This document shows positions 21,334-32,840 of a stretch of DNA of 64,000 nucleotides, in pieces. Position 1 is the stretch's first letter; every line of letters begins with the position of its first letter. Source of the DNA: Plutella xylostella (Eukaryota > Arthropoda > Insecta > Lepidoptera > Plutellidae). The stretch spans positions 13,957,501 through 14,021,500 of the forward strand of contig NC_064012.1 of assembly GCF_932276165.1 (NCBI RefSeq), written 5' to 3'. Made by a program: the position numbers and the translations under genes. The notes under the pieces are model-generated. The model saw only the letters and a list, made by a program, of their open reading frames with translations, ran no database searches and was not told the origin of the DNA.

Positions 21334-23785
21334 AGTAACTGGCAGTTTAAGCGACTAGCAACACAAAAAAATATATTAAAAATAAAGTATTGGCCTGATT
21401 TAAGCACTGGTAGGCTCGAATTACTGGCAATAAGATGACGAACAATTATAGGCATAAATGGTAAAGATATATGATTAATATTCGATTTTAATGAAGTTTA
21501 TATCCACTACCCCCAAAAAACCTAGTAACTGGCAGTAAAAATTAGTAACTGTCACATGATGTTTCAGTAACTGGCACCTTTTAAAAAATCATGCAATTAG
21601 GTCAATAAGTACTCTAAAATCAATAATATATTTGATATTAGGTAATGTACCTGTCTAGGTTCTGTACCGGTAAGACTCAAAATCACCGTTGTAATGGTCG
21701 ACTTCTACGACAAAATGACAGTACAAGTATGCGACGAATCGTGGGTCCATATAAATGCAACAAATCGAGAAACCCTTGGATTTGGAAACGGAAATGGAGA
21801 AAGCAAATGCTTGTTGACCTTGATGTATTCATTCAGCAGCTTGGGAGAAGTGACCTGGCTAAGTTGAAGACTGCTGACGGTAGTATACTTGCCTCTAATC
21901 TGAAATTTTATGGGGAAATTGGAGGTTTCTACGGCTTTTAGCTTCACTTGCTCACTGATTACAGAGCTCCATTAACACGCCACCACACTAACGATTTCCT
22001 AGACGTCGAAAGAGGTAAGATTAAGATAGTCCTCAAACAGATAAAAAAGGACAAAGCTCTGGGTAAAGACGGAGATAGTACAGCGCTTTTGAAAGCTATT
22101 ACTATCCTTGAACAGCCTCAGAAGCTTTTCAATTCGCTTTTTCACACTGGCACAACACTGGAGGCGTGGAGCAAGAACTTGGTGTTGTTCTTCAAGAAGG
22201 ATGATAAGACCTTATCTTATTAAAGAAGAATAGACCGATTTTGTTTATAAGTCATGTATAAGTTATTGTATAAGGTCATCACGAACCGTCTTACTATCAA
22301 GTTCTTCAAGGACTATGAGAAAGCCTTTGATTACATCGAGACCTGGGCAGTTATGGAAACCCCTCGTTATATCGAGGGGTTGAGATGAGATGCCTTCTAA
22401 GTCCAGGACAGGGACGGAGACAGGGGGGAGTTAAATTATATCCCGAAGCTGTTTACCAATGCATTGGAAATGTCTTCAAGACGATGGACCTTTCACATCG
22501 CCATTTCATGTTATCACAGTGGCAATCTGCAGAAACTCAGTAAAATGCTTTGCGGCCTTAGTGTAGCAACAATATTATTATGTCTACCTTGGACAAACTA
22601 TTCAACTAGGCAGAAGGAACTTCGAAAAGGAAGCTGCAAGGTGCATTCAACATGTTACTGGATTGGACTGATATGATAGGGGAAGTTTTGACAAATTTTC
22701 ACATCAAAACCTGAAGGCCAAGGTCTTCAGTTAGTGCGTCTTACTGGTAAGACGTGGTTGGATTGGTTCAACGATTCAAAACCGATCAGTGGGCATTAGA
22801 AAGACCTAAGCTTGGTGGTTCTTTGAAGAACCATATCAGAAATGAGGTAATCGACCGATATAGCTCTTAGAATCAGTATGCTCAAGTGGCAGTGGGTCGG
22901 CCATAGCTGCTGAAGAACCGATGGCCAGTGGGGCAAACCAGCTCTAGAGTGGAGATCACGAACAGGCTAGCGTAGCGGGGGATACCTTTAGCTGGACCAA
23001 CGACCTTATTCAGCTGGCCGGTGGCTAGATGAGGAAGATCAAGGACAGAGTGCAGTGTCACTGCTTGGGATAGGTCCAGCAGTGGACAATTACAGACTGC
23101 TGACGATGATTGCCTTGATTTTAGTGATTTTTCTGAAAAGAAACATGAAAGAAATGTTTACCGCACCAGTAAGTGCCAGTTACTGGTGCGTTAGAAAAAT
23201 CTATGCAAATTAGTAACTGGCAGCCCCGTGCCAGTTATTGAAACAAAGCTAACTAGACACTGGGGGTTTTTACAGTGCACTTTAAATCGTATTTTCTGTC
23301 GATAGAAGGCATAAAATAGCTTAAAATTACAAAACCCAAAATATTAGTAACTGGCAGGGGGTGCCAGTTACTAAGTGAAGATATAAATTACATTTCAGTA
23401 ACTAGCACCCTCAAATATAACTCGAAAGAAACCAAAATCACAGTGAATCGGGCTATTATGATATTGTTTAGACCTTTCCCTACTTCCTTGTTATTGTCAC
23501 TTTATAAAAAGACTTATTTATTTTCACAAAAACAGGCCATACAAATGTTGGTGTCTCCTTAATAAAAACTTAACACAGGAGCATTTTTTTGACGATTTTC
23601 ACCGCTTTGACTGAGATAATTTCTAGCGCCGGAAAATACCCACCAAGGGGTGTAGAATTAAACTGTAATAGCAATGAATGATTGGAGATTGCTGTAGACA
23701 CATCAAAGATGGTCTTACTATAGCCAAAAGCTTAATATATTTAGTTTTATAGTCAAATTGCCAGTTACTGACACATGCCAGTTAT
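21334..23785. repeat. Cluster of AGTAACTGGCA(C/G) motifs in both orientations
   Basis: Plus orientation: 21334, 21524, 21544 (one change), 21566, 23212, 23346, 23397 (one change). Minus orientation (GTGCCAGTTACT): 23173, 23228 (one change), 23361, 23759, 23776 (partial). At 23163-23189 two GCACCAGTAA arms form an inverted pair around one copy. The cluster flanks the RTE relic on both sides and stops just before the mucin exon. Confidence 0.8.
21645..23120 (+). pseudogene. RTE-type LINE relic (endonuclease end, RT, C-terminus)
   Basis: Degraded frames follow the order of an RTE retrotransposon. An endonuclease-start-like segment comes first (about 21645-21780). Next are IKKDKALGKDGDSTALLKA (about 22030-22090, the RT entry motif) and DYEKAFDYIE (about 22310-22340, the RT D-containing motif). 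The C-terminal part is LKWQWVGH, RSRTG and SAVDNYRLLTMI-like text near 22880-23110. Many stops and frame breaks make it non-functional. It was probably inserted into the AGTAACTGGCA motif region. Confidence 0.75.
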
Positions 23786-23848
23786 ACCACCATTTACCTA
23801 TTTAATGTTTTTTATTAACCTTTTAATATACCATTTTTTTTTTAACAG

Positions 23849-24801
23849 TGCAATCCAGAATTCTAATACTATTCATCGTGAGCATGGCCACTCTATCGCG
23901 CTGCAGTTGGCCAGACCCCAAAAAAGATCCTTTGATATACATCGCCAACCCCATAGAGGCACGAATGCCAGGCCACTGGGTACCATTAAGTATTATGAAG
24001 GCGATCATGCAAAAACAAGTGCCAACTCCGCGGCCCAAGCCACCTTCATCGCTATCAACATCTTTAGCAACCACAACAACTTCAAAACCTACGACGACAT
24101 TGTCAACAATATTTTCTACAGAACCTACTACGAAACCCACTCCATGTCCTATTGCGAAACCCACTACAGAACCTACTATGAAACCCACTACAGAACCTAC
24201 TACGAAACCCACTACAGAACCTACTACGAAACCCACTCTATGTCCTATTGCGAAACCCACTACAGTACCTACTACGAAACCCACTACAGAACCTACTACG
24301 AAACCCACTACAGAACCCACTACGAAACCCACTACAGAACCTACTACGAAACCCACTACAGAACCTACTACGAAACCCACTACTGTATGTCCTATTGCGA
24401 AACCCACTACAGTACCTACTACGAAACCCACTACAGAACCTACTACGAAACCCACTACAGAACCTACTACGAAACCCACTACAGAACCTACTACGAAACC
24501 AACTACAGAACCTACTACGAAACCCACTACAGAACCTACTACGAAACCAACTACAGAACCTACTACGAAACTCACTACAGAACCTACTACGAAACCCACT
24601 ACAGAACCTACTACACCCACTACTGTATGTCCTATTGCGAAACCCACAACAGAACCTACTACGAAACCCACTACAGAACCTACTACGGAACCCACTACAG
24701 AACCTACTACGGAACCCACTACAGAACCTACTACGGAACCCACTACAGAACCTACTACTGAGGACGAAACACATGATGGCCAAGGAGATAGCAATCAATA
24801 A
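23849..24801 (+). CDS. Secreted Thr/Pro-rich mucin-like repeat protein (last coding exon)
   Basis: The frame follows a strong splice acceptor (T-rich tract then AACAG at 23844-23848). The first codon is split, with TG at 23849-23850; an upstream exon ending in A would make it ATG. The next residues QSRILILFIVSMATLSRCS form a signal-peptide-like hydrophobic segment. A short unique region (WPDPKKDPLIYIANPIEARM...) comes next. From about residue 88 the repeat TTEPTTKP (24-bp unit) begins, broken four times by a CPIAKP linker. The end is acidic and Gln-rich (EDETHDGQGDSNQ). Thr/Pro repeats are typical O-glycosylation sites in gut, cuticle or silk-related mucins; the tissue is unknown. No chitin-binding cysteine domain is seen. 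The upstream exon was not found. A donor-like TTG|GTAAGC just after the stop (about 24831) hints at a 3' UTR intron. Confidence 0.75.
24130..24765 (+). repeat. 24-bp coding minisatellite in the mucin-like gene
   Basis: The unit is ACTACAGAACCTACTACGAAACCC. The 24-bp period keeps all six frames mostly free of stops. Higher-order structure is marked by TGTCCTATTGCGAAACCC (CPIAKP) near 24144, 24240, 24389 and 24629. The last units change AAA to GAA (TTEPTTEP). Confidence 0.95.
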
Positions 24802-26262
24802 TATAAAAATGAATCGCAAAATGTGTTGGTAAGCGCATTTAACTCAACAACGCCTCGACCAATTTGGCCAAATCTTTTTTTTAAATGTTCATTGAAGTTC
24901 AAGGATGGTTTTTACGGGGAGAAAAATTAGAATTATTGCTGGAAAACCCCTAAAAATTGCCCTTTTCTTTTTCCGATACAAATGATTTGTAAGTAAAACG
25001 TAGTCAATTTGAGCTTTATTGCTATGGTATAAAGTTCATATTAAATTACAAGCACTCACTGTTGTCTAATTGGCCATGCTAACTTTCTGAACAACATTTG
25101 TTACAGAGAGGTTAGAAGTAGTAAAATTGATTTAATTTATAAATGAGCAAAGTAGAAGGAAAGAGAAGGTCTGGAAGGAGGAAATTGACGTAGCTGTGCA
25201 ATATCAAAGAGTGAACCGGTGTAAAAACCGTGGAAGAAATATTTAAACTAGCCAAGAATACAGAGCGCTGCAAAGAGCTGACTTCCAATGGTGGAGAGGC
25301 AATACAAGAAGAAGATTTATTTTCTACCTTGTTTTGAAACTCTACCACGAATAAATAATAAACCAGCGGATACTACGATGGCAACAAGATCGGTTCATTT
25401 CGAAAAAGCTGACTCTCGAAATTTGCCCAAAGCTTAACCCCTCGGCTGACGACCAACCTTTATAAGGTGGACAATAAATAGCTCACATATTATGTCCCGC
25501 CTTCTCTAAAGGTGTTACTGGTCTGCCGTATTTAAGTGAGCGATATTGCCTATGTGAACTATATTTATGTTGCTTTAACCTCAACTAAGTGTAAAAAAAA
25601 CGACAAGGATGGCATATAATCTAATAATCTAATATAATAATGATATCGGCTGTTAAATCGGCTGCCAAACGACCTTTATATCCTTATAAAACCTGGTGCT
25701 CGATTCGCCTCAATGAGGCACGTTATTCAAAAATTATTAAATAGTAAAAATGATCAACGAAGCGTATTATTTTAATTTATTAGTGTAATATAAATAATAT
25801 TTTGTACTAGTTTTGCTGTACCTCCTGTCCCTCCTTTTGTACATTTATTTCTTATTTTTGTGCAATAAAGAATCACCTAAATAAATTTTGAATTACATAT
25901 TATATTATCCTAACTGGGTTCCCCTCATCTTCCCTAATCTTTATTGACCAAAACTCGTTTCGCATAACTCGTATGGTCTAAACTTTTTTGGCCGAATCAT
26001 CACTTCTCGTGATATTATCTAAATAAATAATATATTAAGTAGGTATGTAGTACATATACAAATTGTGGTATTTTTCTCCTGCATCCCGAAAATAACGATA
26101 TTGAATGATGAAATATGAAAAATGGCCGCCGACAGGTGAAGGGTTAACAATGTTATGATTTTAGAGTTAGATGACAATGACATTCACTGTTGCCTCACTG
26201 ACGTTAAGAGACACTTGCTTGTTTTTTGTGGCGCAGGCAAGGATAAATTCTATTCTGCATAT
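24802..26262. other. 3' flank of the mucin-like gene, no further gene seen
   Basis: AATAAA occurs at 25350-25355. A second strong polyadenylation-like site (TGCAATAAAGAATC) is at 25861-25874. An acceptor-like TTGTTACAG ends near 25106 and could pair with the donor near 24831 as a 3' UTR intron. This is inference. Confidence 0.35.
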
Positions 26263-26267
26263 GTAAT

Positions 26268-27483
26268 CAGGGTGTCCACTTTCTGGAAAGTCAGGGAAAA
26301 GTCAGGGAAGCTCAATGTGGTCATGGAAAGTCAGGGAAATTGATGGGCCACCTGGAAAGTCAGGGAAAAATGACTAGTAAAGCATATATTTTTGCAAAAT
26401 TGTAGTTCTTTCCTTTACTAATTATTATTTTTGTTCTTCTATTTTAAACGTAAAAGACGTAAATCATAAAATAAAATCTCGTAAGCCAGATTCCAGACTC
26501 AGTTCATAGTTTGTTAAATACTAAAATGATGTGCCCTTAATTATTTTTTTTCAAAAGAGTGTGACTCAGCTTGCCATTCTGAACTTTTGTTTTAAGAGTT
26601 CGTGATGAAAAATAAATCCCCTCATAAATTGTTGGTGCAGACACTGCAGACATGCTGTATCGGCGCTCATTTCACTCACCAATTCTCATAATTTGATACG
26701 GCAGCGTTTCCTCCACGCGGCACCTAATGTTTTTTTTTTAAAGCGTCGCGCCCATACGAAAATATTTGATTTTGGTTTTGTTTTATTTTAATTAATTACG
26801 ATATTTACAAAACTTAACACGCTTTACTCGAGTTATTTCGGGTTTGAAGGTCCTAACATTACTTTACAAGGTGCTAGTACAAGTTTTATACACAAATTAA
26901 AAAGTTTATTTTATCCACCTGATTCCAAACTCTCATTTGAAAAAAAATATATGAGGAGGCGTATTTCTTCAAAGCACCATGTACTAATCCTACCATCAAT
27001 AAGTGTGCTTAAATAAAATTAACTACTTTTGCAATAATAATCAGTGTATCCAGCTTGAGTTTCCAAACTTTAAATGACGTTTTTCAAAAGTAAAATGTAA
27101 TTTTATAATAAATAATAATAATAAATCATTTATTTCGGATTGATCCATATTTTGTTAGTAAAAATGAACTTAAAAAATTATGTTAGTAATGGTATTAAAT
27201 TAAATTAAAATGAAATATAATATAATAATTAAATAGGTACATTATTTAGCCGCCCATTTACACGGCATAACGTGTGTGGCAATCTTTTTTTTTTAAATTT
27301 CATGTTCAAATGATCTGCCCGAGTAACTCTCGTCTCTTTCGGCATAATATTTTACTTCACAAAAAATTTTCAAATTAAACTTTTGTTTATTTTCATCTCT
27401 GGTCAGGGAAAATCTCTGAAATGGTCATGGAAAGTCAGGGAAAAGTCAGGGAATTTTTTGGAGGATTCTGAGTGGACACCCTG
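26268..27483. mobile_element. TIR element (CAGGGTGTCCACT termini) with GTCAGGGAAA motifs
   Basis: The left terminus CAGGGTGTCCACT (26268-26280) is exactly inverted at 27471-27483. GTAAT is repeated directly at 26263-26267 and 27484-27488. GGAAAGTCAGGGAAA-type motifs recur near both ends (26284-26370 and 27405-27455). The 1216-bp interior is AT-rich with no transposase frame, so it is non-autonomous. A 5-bp duplication is unusual for hAT, so the superfamily is open. Confidence 0.8.
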
Positions 27484-28135
27484 GTAATGTTATGTGACGT
27501 CATACATACATTCAGCCGGCCAAAAAAAATTTAAATTAAAATAGTTGTAATGAATAAAATACAAAAATAACGAAATTAGTTCCTTAAAATGGTCTATATT
27601 TTCAAAATAAATTATAAAAAATACATATCATAAATTGGTAGCATGGCCAATTTGAGGTTGCGTTCAACCTTCCAAAGTTTTTAGTGATAAAATAATTATA
27701 TATGAAATCATTCAGGGTGTCAGGGCTCAAGTTATTATTGTTTTGTAGTTTCAAATATCTTCTTAGTAAATCCATTAGGTAGGCAGGCGCTAGGTAGGGG
27801 CGAAACGTTACAGCTGTGAAACGAAAGTATCACATCACACAAAGTATTAAGCGCTTAAATTGGTCATTTCGGTAATAAAAAAAATACGTTCTTTAAAATA
27901 CGTTAAATTACTTTTTTGGAGTTATTTTTTTACTGTAATATGAACGATGTAGAACTATCGAATAAGAATATAAAAAATACCTGGATATTCCCTATTCCCC
28001 AATCCTACACCCCAGATTTCTCCTCCGGCAGATGAGTGAGTAGGTCCCTTGACATATATCTACCATGAACTCCAATGAACCCTCATACCCTCATACCCTC
28101 ACCTACCATTAGTCCTCACCACATCATATATATAT

Positions 28136-28175
28136 CAACATATATATATATATATATATATCTCTCTCTCTCTCT
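28136..28175. repeat. (TA)n(TC)n microsatellite at the 3' end of an RTE LINE
   Basis: A TATATATA run is followed by a TCTCTCTC run, immediately beside the RTE C-terminal coding remnant read on the minus strand. Short tandem tails are usual at RTE 3' ends. Confidence 0.8.
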
Positions 28176-29694
28176 CAGCCTTCTGTAGTCCACTGTTGGA
28201 CATAGGCATCTCCTAACGAACGCCACCCCAAACGGTCACCCGCCATCCAGCGGCTTCCCGCTACCTTCCGCAGATCATCAGACCAACGGGTTGGGGGGCG
28301 ACCGACACGCCGTTTGCCGACACGGGGTCTCCACTCCAGCAGCCTTACTCCCAGCGATGAGTGGCTGAATCGATTTCAACAAAATCGCTAATATCGTACT
28401 CCCACCGCACATTTTTGCGGCTCATTGTGTTATGACGTCACGCAAACCGTTCAGTGAAAATTATAGCGTTACTAAGCTAGAAATTCGCACCACGAGCTCA
28501 TCATGAGCTCATCACACAGAGTAGATTATATGTCAAAGTTGCGACTCAACGCCTCTTTGAAAAAAGTTCCTATTCTTGCAACGCAAAGCCATTACAATGG
28601 CTAATTTTTCCTATTTTTGTAAGAAAAAGAGCCTGTAATTACACCTACAAAGTGATGTGAAAGTAGTTACTGAGGATACGTGAGGATTGCAAACCAGTCT
28701 CCCTGGATATTTTAAAGCATATTTAAAGGAGTTGACGGACAATTTGATTGAAGACTTTAGCTTCATGAAACTAGCTGATTTGAGCGTAACAAATAAGGTG
28801 AGTATCCACGAACATAATAGAGGTACATGTAAAAGTTTCTTCAACTAAAGGCGATGATCCATTCGCGAGCAAAACCTCCAATAACCTCTAAGTCCGCGGT
28901 CTAAAAACCTCCAACGATGTTACAAAAAGCACGCCACGACTTTGCCAATGATGAAAGTAGACTGTTTGGTTCGCTAATGGATCACCAACGAGATTCGACA
29001 AGCCAACAATCTATACCGTCGCCTCGCCAATGGATGACCGCCTTAACTCTCATGTTCTTAAGGCATGAAGAAGAAGCCTTAAAGAAAATATCCTTCAAAA
29101 CAAAGACAAACCTTCTTTTACCATTGTTGTAGTCCTATGGCACCCCAGAGGTGTCATAAAATCTGCCACCTATCTTTGTTTAAACCACCTATGTTTGGTC
29201 TCGCTCCAGCTAAGTCCAGTGGCTAACAATATATACCTACTAATAATAATAAGATAAACCTTCCTATACTATCATAATGTCTGTAACCTAAACCCCATGA
29301 TACCTACTAACCAGAATTTTTGGTATTTGTAGGTTTTTACTGCGTTGCAACTGGCTCCAGACTGGAATTTATAACCAAGACTAAATATTCAAGTGCCTAT
29401 GTGAAGTACTTAACAACAAGTTGTATTAAGATCTTATGAAGTTAATACCTACATAAGAAACTAAATTGGCATATCATTCTGCTACTGAGTAAGTCACTTA
29501 AGCTGATTTCAATTTATTTGTAGCAAAAAATATATGAAATACTACCCTAGCACAAACACTTTAATTTTATGATGCACTGACAGTATGAAAAATAATTTAC
29601 TTGGCTTGCTTATCTAGATTCTATATCTATAAAATATTATTTGATTCATCTGTTTTCTAAGTACCTTAGGATTAAACTGTAGTGCTGCGGTGGG

Positions 29695-29935
29695 TATCTT
29701 TTGTAGTTAAAAAAATATACCTATGCTGGCTCAATCTCCACCTACTACAGAAACAAGACTATCTATTCTTGGACCAACAGAACGCCTATCTCAGCTATTG
29801 GAACACCCAGGCTTGCTGCTCCATTTTACTCGAGAGCTAGGCTGGCTGAGCTAAAATTAAGGAGATATGTACAAAGGTTCCACTCAAGAGAGCCACGTAC
29901 AGGAGCTTCGCCACCTCTCAGAATAGAATAGAAAA
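29695..29935 (+). repeat. 3' portion of the GAATAG-tailed SINE family, diverged
   Basis: ACAAAGGTTCCACTCAAGAG, GAGCCACGTACAGGAG and the AGAATAGAATAGA tail match the 3' parts of the SINEs at 2603 and 5071. The tRNA head is not recognisable. Confidence 0.6.
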
Positions 29936-30639
29936 TCTACTAAATAAAGTTGTATCAATACCTTGATAGTACAGTCAGCAATAGATATTTATGCCACCAC
30001 AGCAACAAAAATTTAATCCTCATGGGTGGAATAATAATATTTTATCAATATTTACTAACTTAAGTATTACTTACCTTAATATTAGTTATCCTTATTTTTA
30101 ATGTTACATAAATATTACCTATCAATTGTCATAATATCTAAGGGCTTGCGTTGGGGTGGCATACATATCTCTTTGGCTGACTGTACAATATATTATTATT
30201 ATATCCTAACCTATAGAATTACTATTAATCTATATTTCTATCTTATTTCAGATAATCAGAGAGCAGTTTTTTAGCTAATAGAAGAGAAGCTTATGCTTGA
30301 TATTTCAGAACACTGATAATAATTGTGATGTGATTTCATATATGATACTTAATAAACACAAAATACAGCAAAAACCATGTTTCATTTCATTATTTACCTG
30401 TTGATGTTGCACTTGACTAAGAGGTCATTCATGATACTATTGCTTTATAAAGGCTTGATAGGAAGTATTCCTTCTTAAGAGTCCGGCAATGATAACATTG
30501 CAACATGGAAGAAATTGTATAAGTAACATTGTAAGTTGTACTTTTAATATATGGATACCTACCATATCCTCATTCGTTAGCAGATTTGAGGCCCTGTATA
30601 CTAACTTTTACCTGTTGCAATGTAATACCCTTGTAATCA

Positions 30640-30955
30640 CCTACTGAGTAGAGTGGCAAGACAGTACTCTTGGCTGATTTTAAACCATTCCGTGGATCAC
30701 AATAACAGAGTGCTCAGCAGAGGACACTGTCTCGGGCCGCTCTACTTGGTGGTGTAATCAGGGTGTTAGCATTATCTGCTTTATGAAGATTAGGTAGATA
30801 CATTTTTTATGTTTAAAGCAGGGTTTACTTACATGATAACATTGTGTTTTTAACATAAGCAAACACTTGGTCCATGCATAATGTTACAACTCTTATTACT
30901 AGTTATTACTGCTTTTTCTTAGAACTGCTTTAAACATAAAGAATAAAAAATAAAA
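30640..30955. repeat. Two imperfect hairpins
   Basis: 30640-30668 (ACTGAGTAGAGTGGCAAGAC) pairs imperfectly with about 30720-30755. TTTTTATGTTTAAAGCAG (about 30803) pairs with CTGCTTTAAACATAAAGA near 30925. No coding content. Confidence 0.45.
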
Positions 30956-31552
30956 CAGCCGCATTCAACTTTTAATATGATTAATACATTACGAGTAATC
31001 GTTTGTAGAGTTTACAATGCATGAGTCTAATAAGTACACACCTAAACTATGATCACTTACGACTTACGAACTTTTGGATTTCGATATGATTATGGAATTG
31101 TATTAAGTATGTGGTTGAAAGCACGATCTTAGAGTATGGGTTTGCACTTATTATTCAGAAATATTATCACGGTACAAGATATTTTCAGTATTTCACTGTA
31201 ATTGTAGGTTATGTTGAGTATTTTTTCAATAAATTTCCGCCTTGAGTTAAAACTTTCACAAGATATTTCCTTGGCTATACGGTGACACGCAACGTCTTCT
31301 TCTTCTTTCTGTAAACAATGATTGATAGTTTAATATCTATAACTTTGTAACAAATTATCGTAATATTTTATCGGTCTATTTTATAAATCGAGTCGATCTG
31401 AGTCTGCAACTTAACCACTCCATCAGAATACTATACTTACGTCATATTATTATGTATTTAGTGCACAAATATCTATTTAAATAAGGAAATTCCATTTGTA
31501 ATTTTGTTTTATCATTGTTATTATATGTTGTATGAATGAAGTGGAGGGAGTG

Positions 31553-32097
31553 CAGTGTTGCCGCAACGGAGTTCTCAAAACGCACATATCCAGCGCTGAA
31601 AACGTACATTTAGGGTTAAAACCGTACATGAGCTGTTTTTTTACTAAAATCACTCAATTTAGCTTTTCCAGCTCTTTCGCACCTGCTCGTCAGCAGAAGT
31701 ACTATATTTTAATAGATTTTAGTCGTGAGAAACGTACCTATATTTATTATAGCATTTTAAAAAGTGTTACAATGTCCTAAAACCTTCAGAGTAGGTACCC
31801 CGCAGTTTTATGTATGATATACTTATACTCATTGTAATCATGTAATAATCATATTGGTTGAGAAAATAATCATACAAGAAAATCAAAATCGTAACTAATT
31901 GTGGTTAATAATTTTTTTGCTGCGATTCCAAAAAAAATACGTAAAATAGTCCATAAACAAAGATTTTACACATGATAATCATGATATTGGAAGTTAAGTT
32001 TAAATGGTACATTACATGGACCAATTATATACACATTACACATGGGAGGCTAAAATAGTACGTCAAATGTGTAAAATGTACGCTAATGGCAACACTG
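31553..32097. mobile_element. hAT-type MITE with 8-bp target duplication
   Basis: The termini CAGTGTTGCC (31553) and GGCAACACTG (ends 32097) are classic hAT ends. AGGGAGTG is duplicated at 31545-31552 and 32098-32105. The element is 545 bp with no transposase. Confidence 0.9.
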
Positions 32098-32840
32098 AGG
32101 GAGTGTTTTCACAGGTTCACAGAGTATTTTGATTTTTAGTTTGAATGCGTTCAAAAGCCCCTAATTTCATATTTTAACGTTTACAAAGTTAAGTTTTTGT
32201 GAATAATAAGTAAAAAATGGCATGAGTGATGACTTTAACCTAGTGTTTAATAAGTATTTTAATTAATATTTTACTAACATTGAAAAAATAAAAACATAAT
32301 ATGGACTGATGATTACCGGATTTCTTATTTCAAGCTTCGCTAGTACTTCGAACGCACACCAATTTTTTCCTTGTCAGAGCGAGAAAAAACACAAGATCTT
32401 ATACAATTTTATAGAGCGACATCTCTTTCTTTCACCTCTATTGAAATACGGAACGCAACATCGGCCTGATATCGGCTTACTTCGGCTACTGTTTCAAAAA
32501 TAATCACTAGTCGTTTCTTGATATATTTTCTACGTTGTCCCTGGTCCGCGGCTCAGTCAAAACCGAGGTGGTGGTACCAACTGAATCGGCCTAAATTTTT
32601 CAACTGAGTTTTAATTGGCTTTTTTGGATAGCGACTATTAATCGCTGGGAGTAAGGCTGCAGAACCTTTGTACTCCAGCGGTCGTCGGCTCTGCGGGCTA
32701 CGTGGCCAGCCCATTGCCACTTCAGCGTGCTAATCCTTTTGGCTATGTCGGTAACTTTAGTTCTCCTGCGGATTTCTTCATTGCGAATCCTATCCCGCAG
32801 GGACACGCCTAACATAGCCCTTTCCATAGCACGCTGATAT

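Larger units (their letters stand above)
28340..32659. mobile_element. 4.3-kb TIR element inserted in the RTE LINE
   Basis: The termini CAGCCTTACTCCCAGCGAT (28340-28358) and its exact inverse (32641-32659) are flanked by the direct repeat CAG (28337-28339, 32660-32662). The insertion is confirmed because the host LINE frame is restored on its removal. Similarity between the ends stops after 19 bp. The interior holds a SINE 3' fragment (29695-29935), a hAT MITE (31553-32097) and no intact transposase. A short frame at 28917-29132 has no recognised domain. Confidence 0.85.
28160..32840 (-). pseudogene. RTE LINE C-terminal fragment, split by a 4.3-kb insertion
   Basis: On the minus strand, 32840-32660 encodes QRAMERAMLGVSLRDRIRNE and ISTLKWQWAGHVARRADDRW, ending STKV. 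28339-28165 continues in the same frame with LEWRPRVGKRRVGRPPTRW, DDLRKVAGSRW and VQQWT. Removing 28340-32659 plus one CAG joins the two without a frame change. The copy is 5' truncated near 32840. This is the usual end of an RTE reverse transcriptase polyprotein. Confidence 0.85.

Noticed and set aside
23775..24832. Long open frames in the other five frames over the mucin repeat, including two on the minus strand
   Set aside because: A 24-bp repeat without stop codons opens all frames. Only the TTEPTTKP frame has a signal peptide and a sensible acceptor and end.
28917..29132. Transposase or BESS-type fragment inside the 4.3-kb TIR element
   Set aside because: Only a vague resemblance over a few residues, so not enough to name it.
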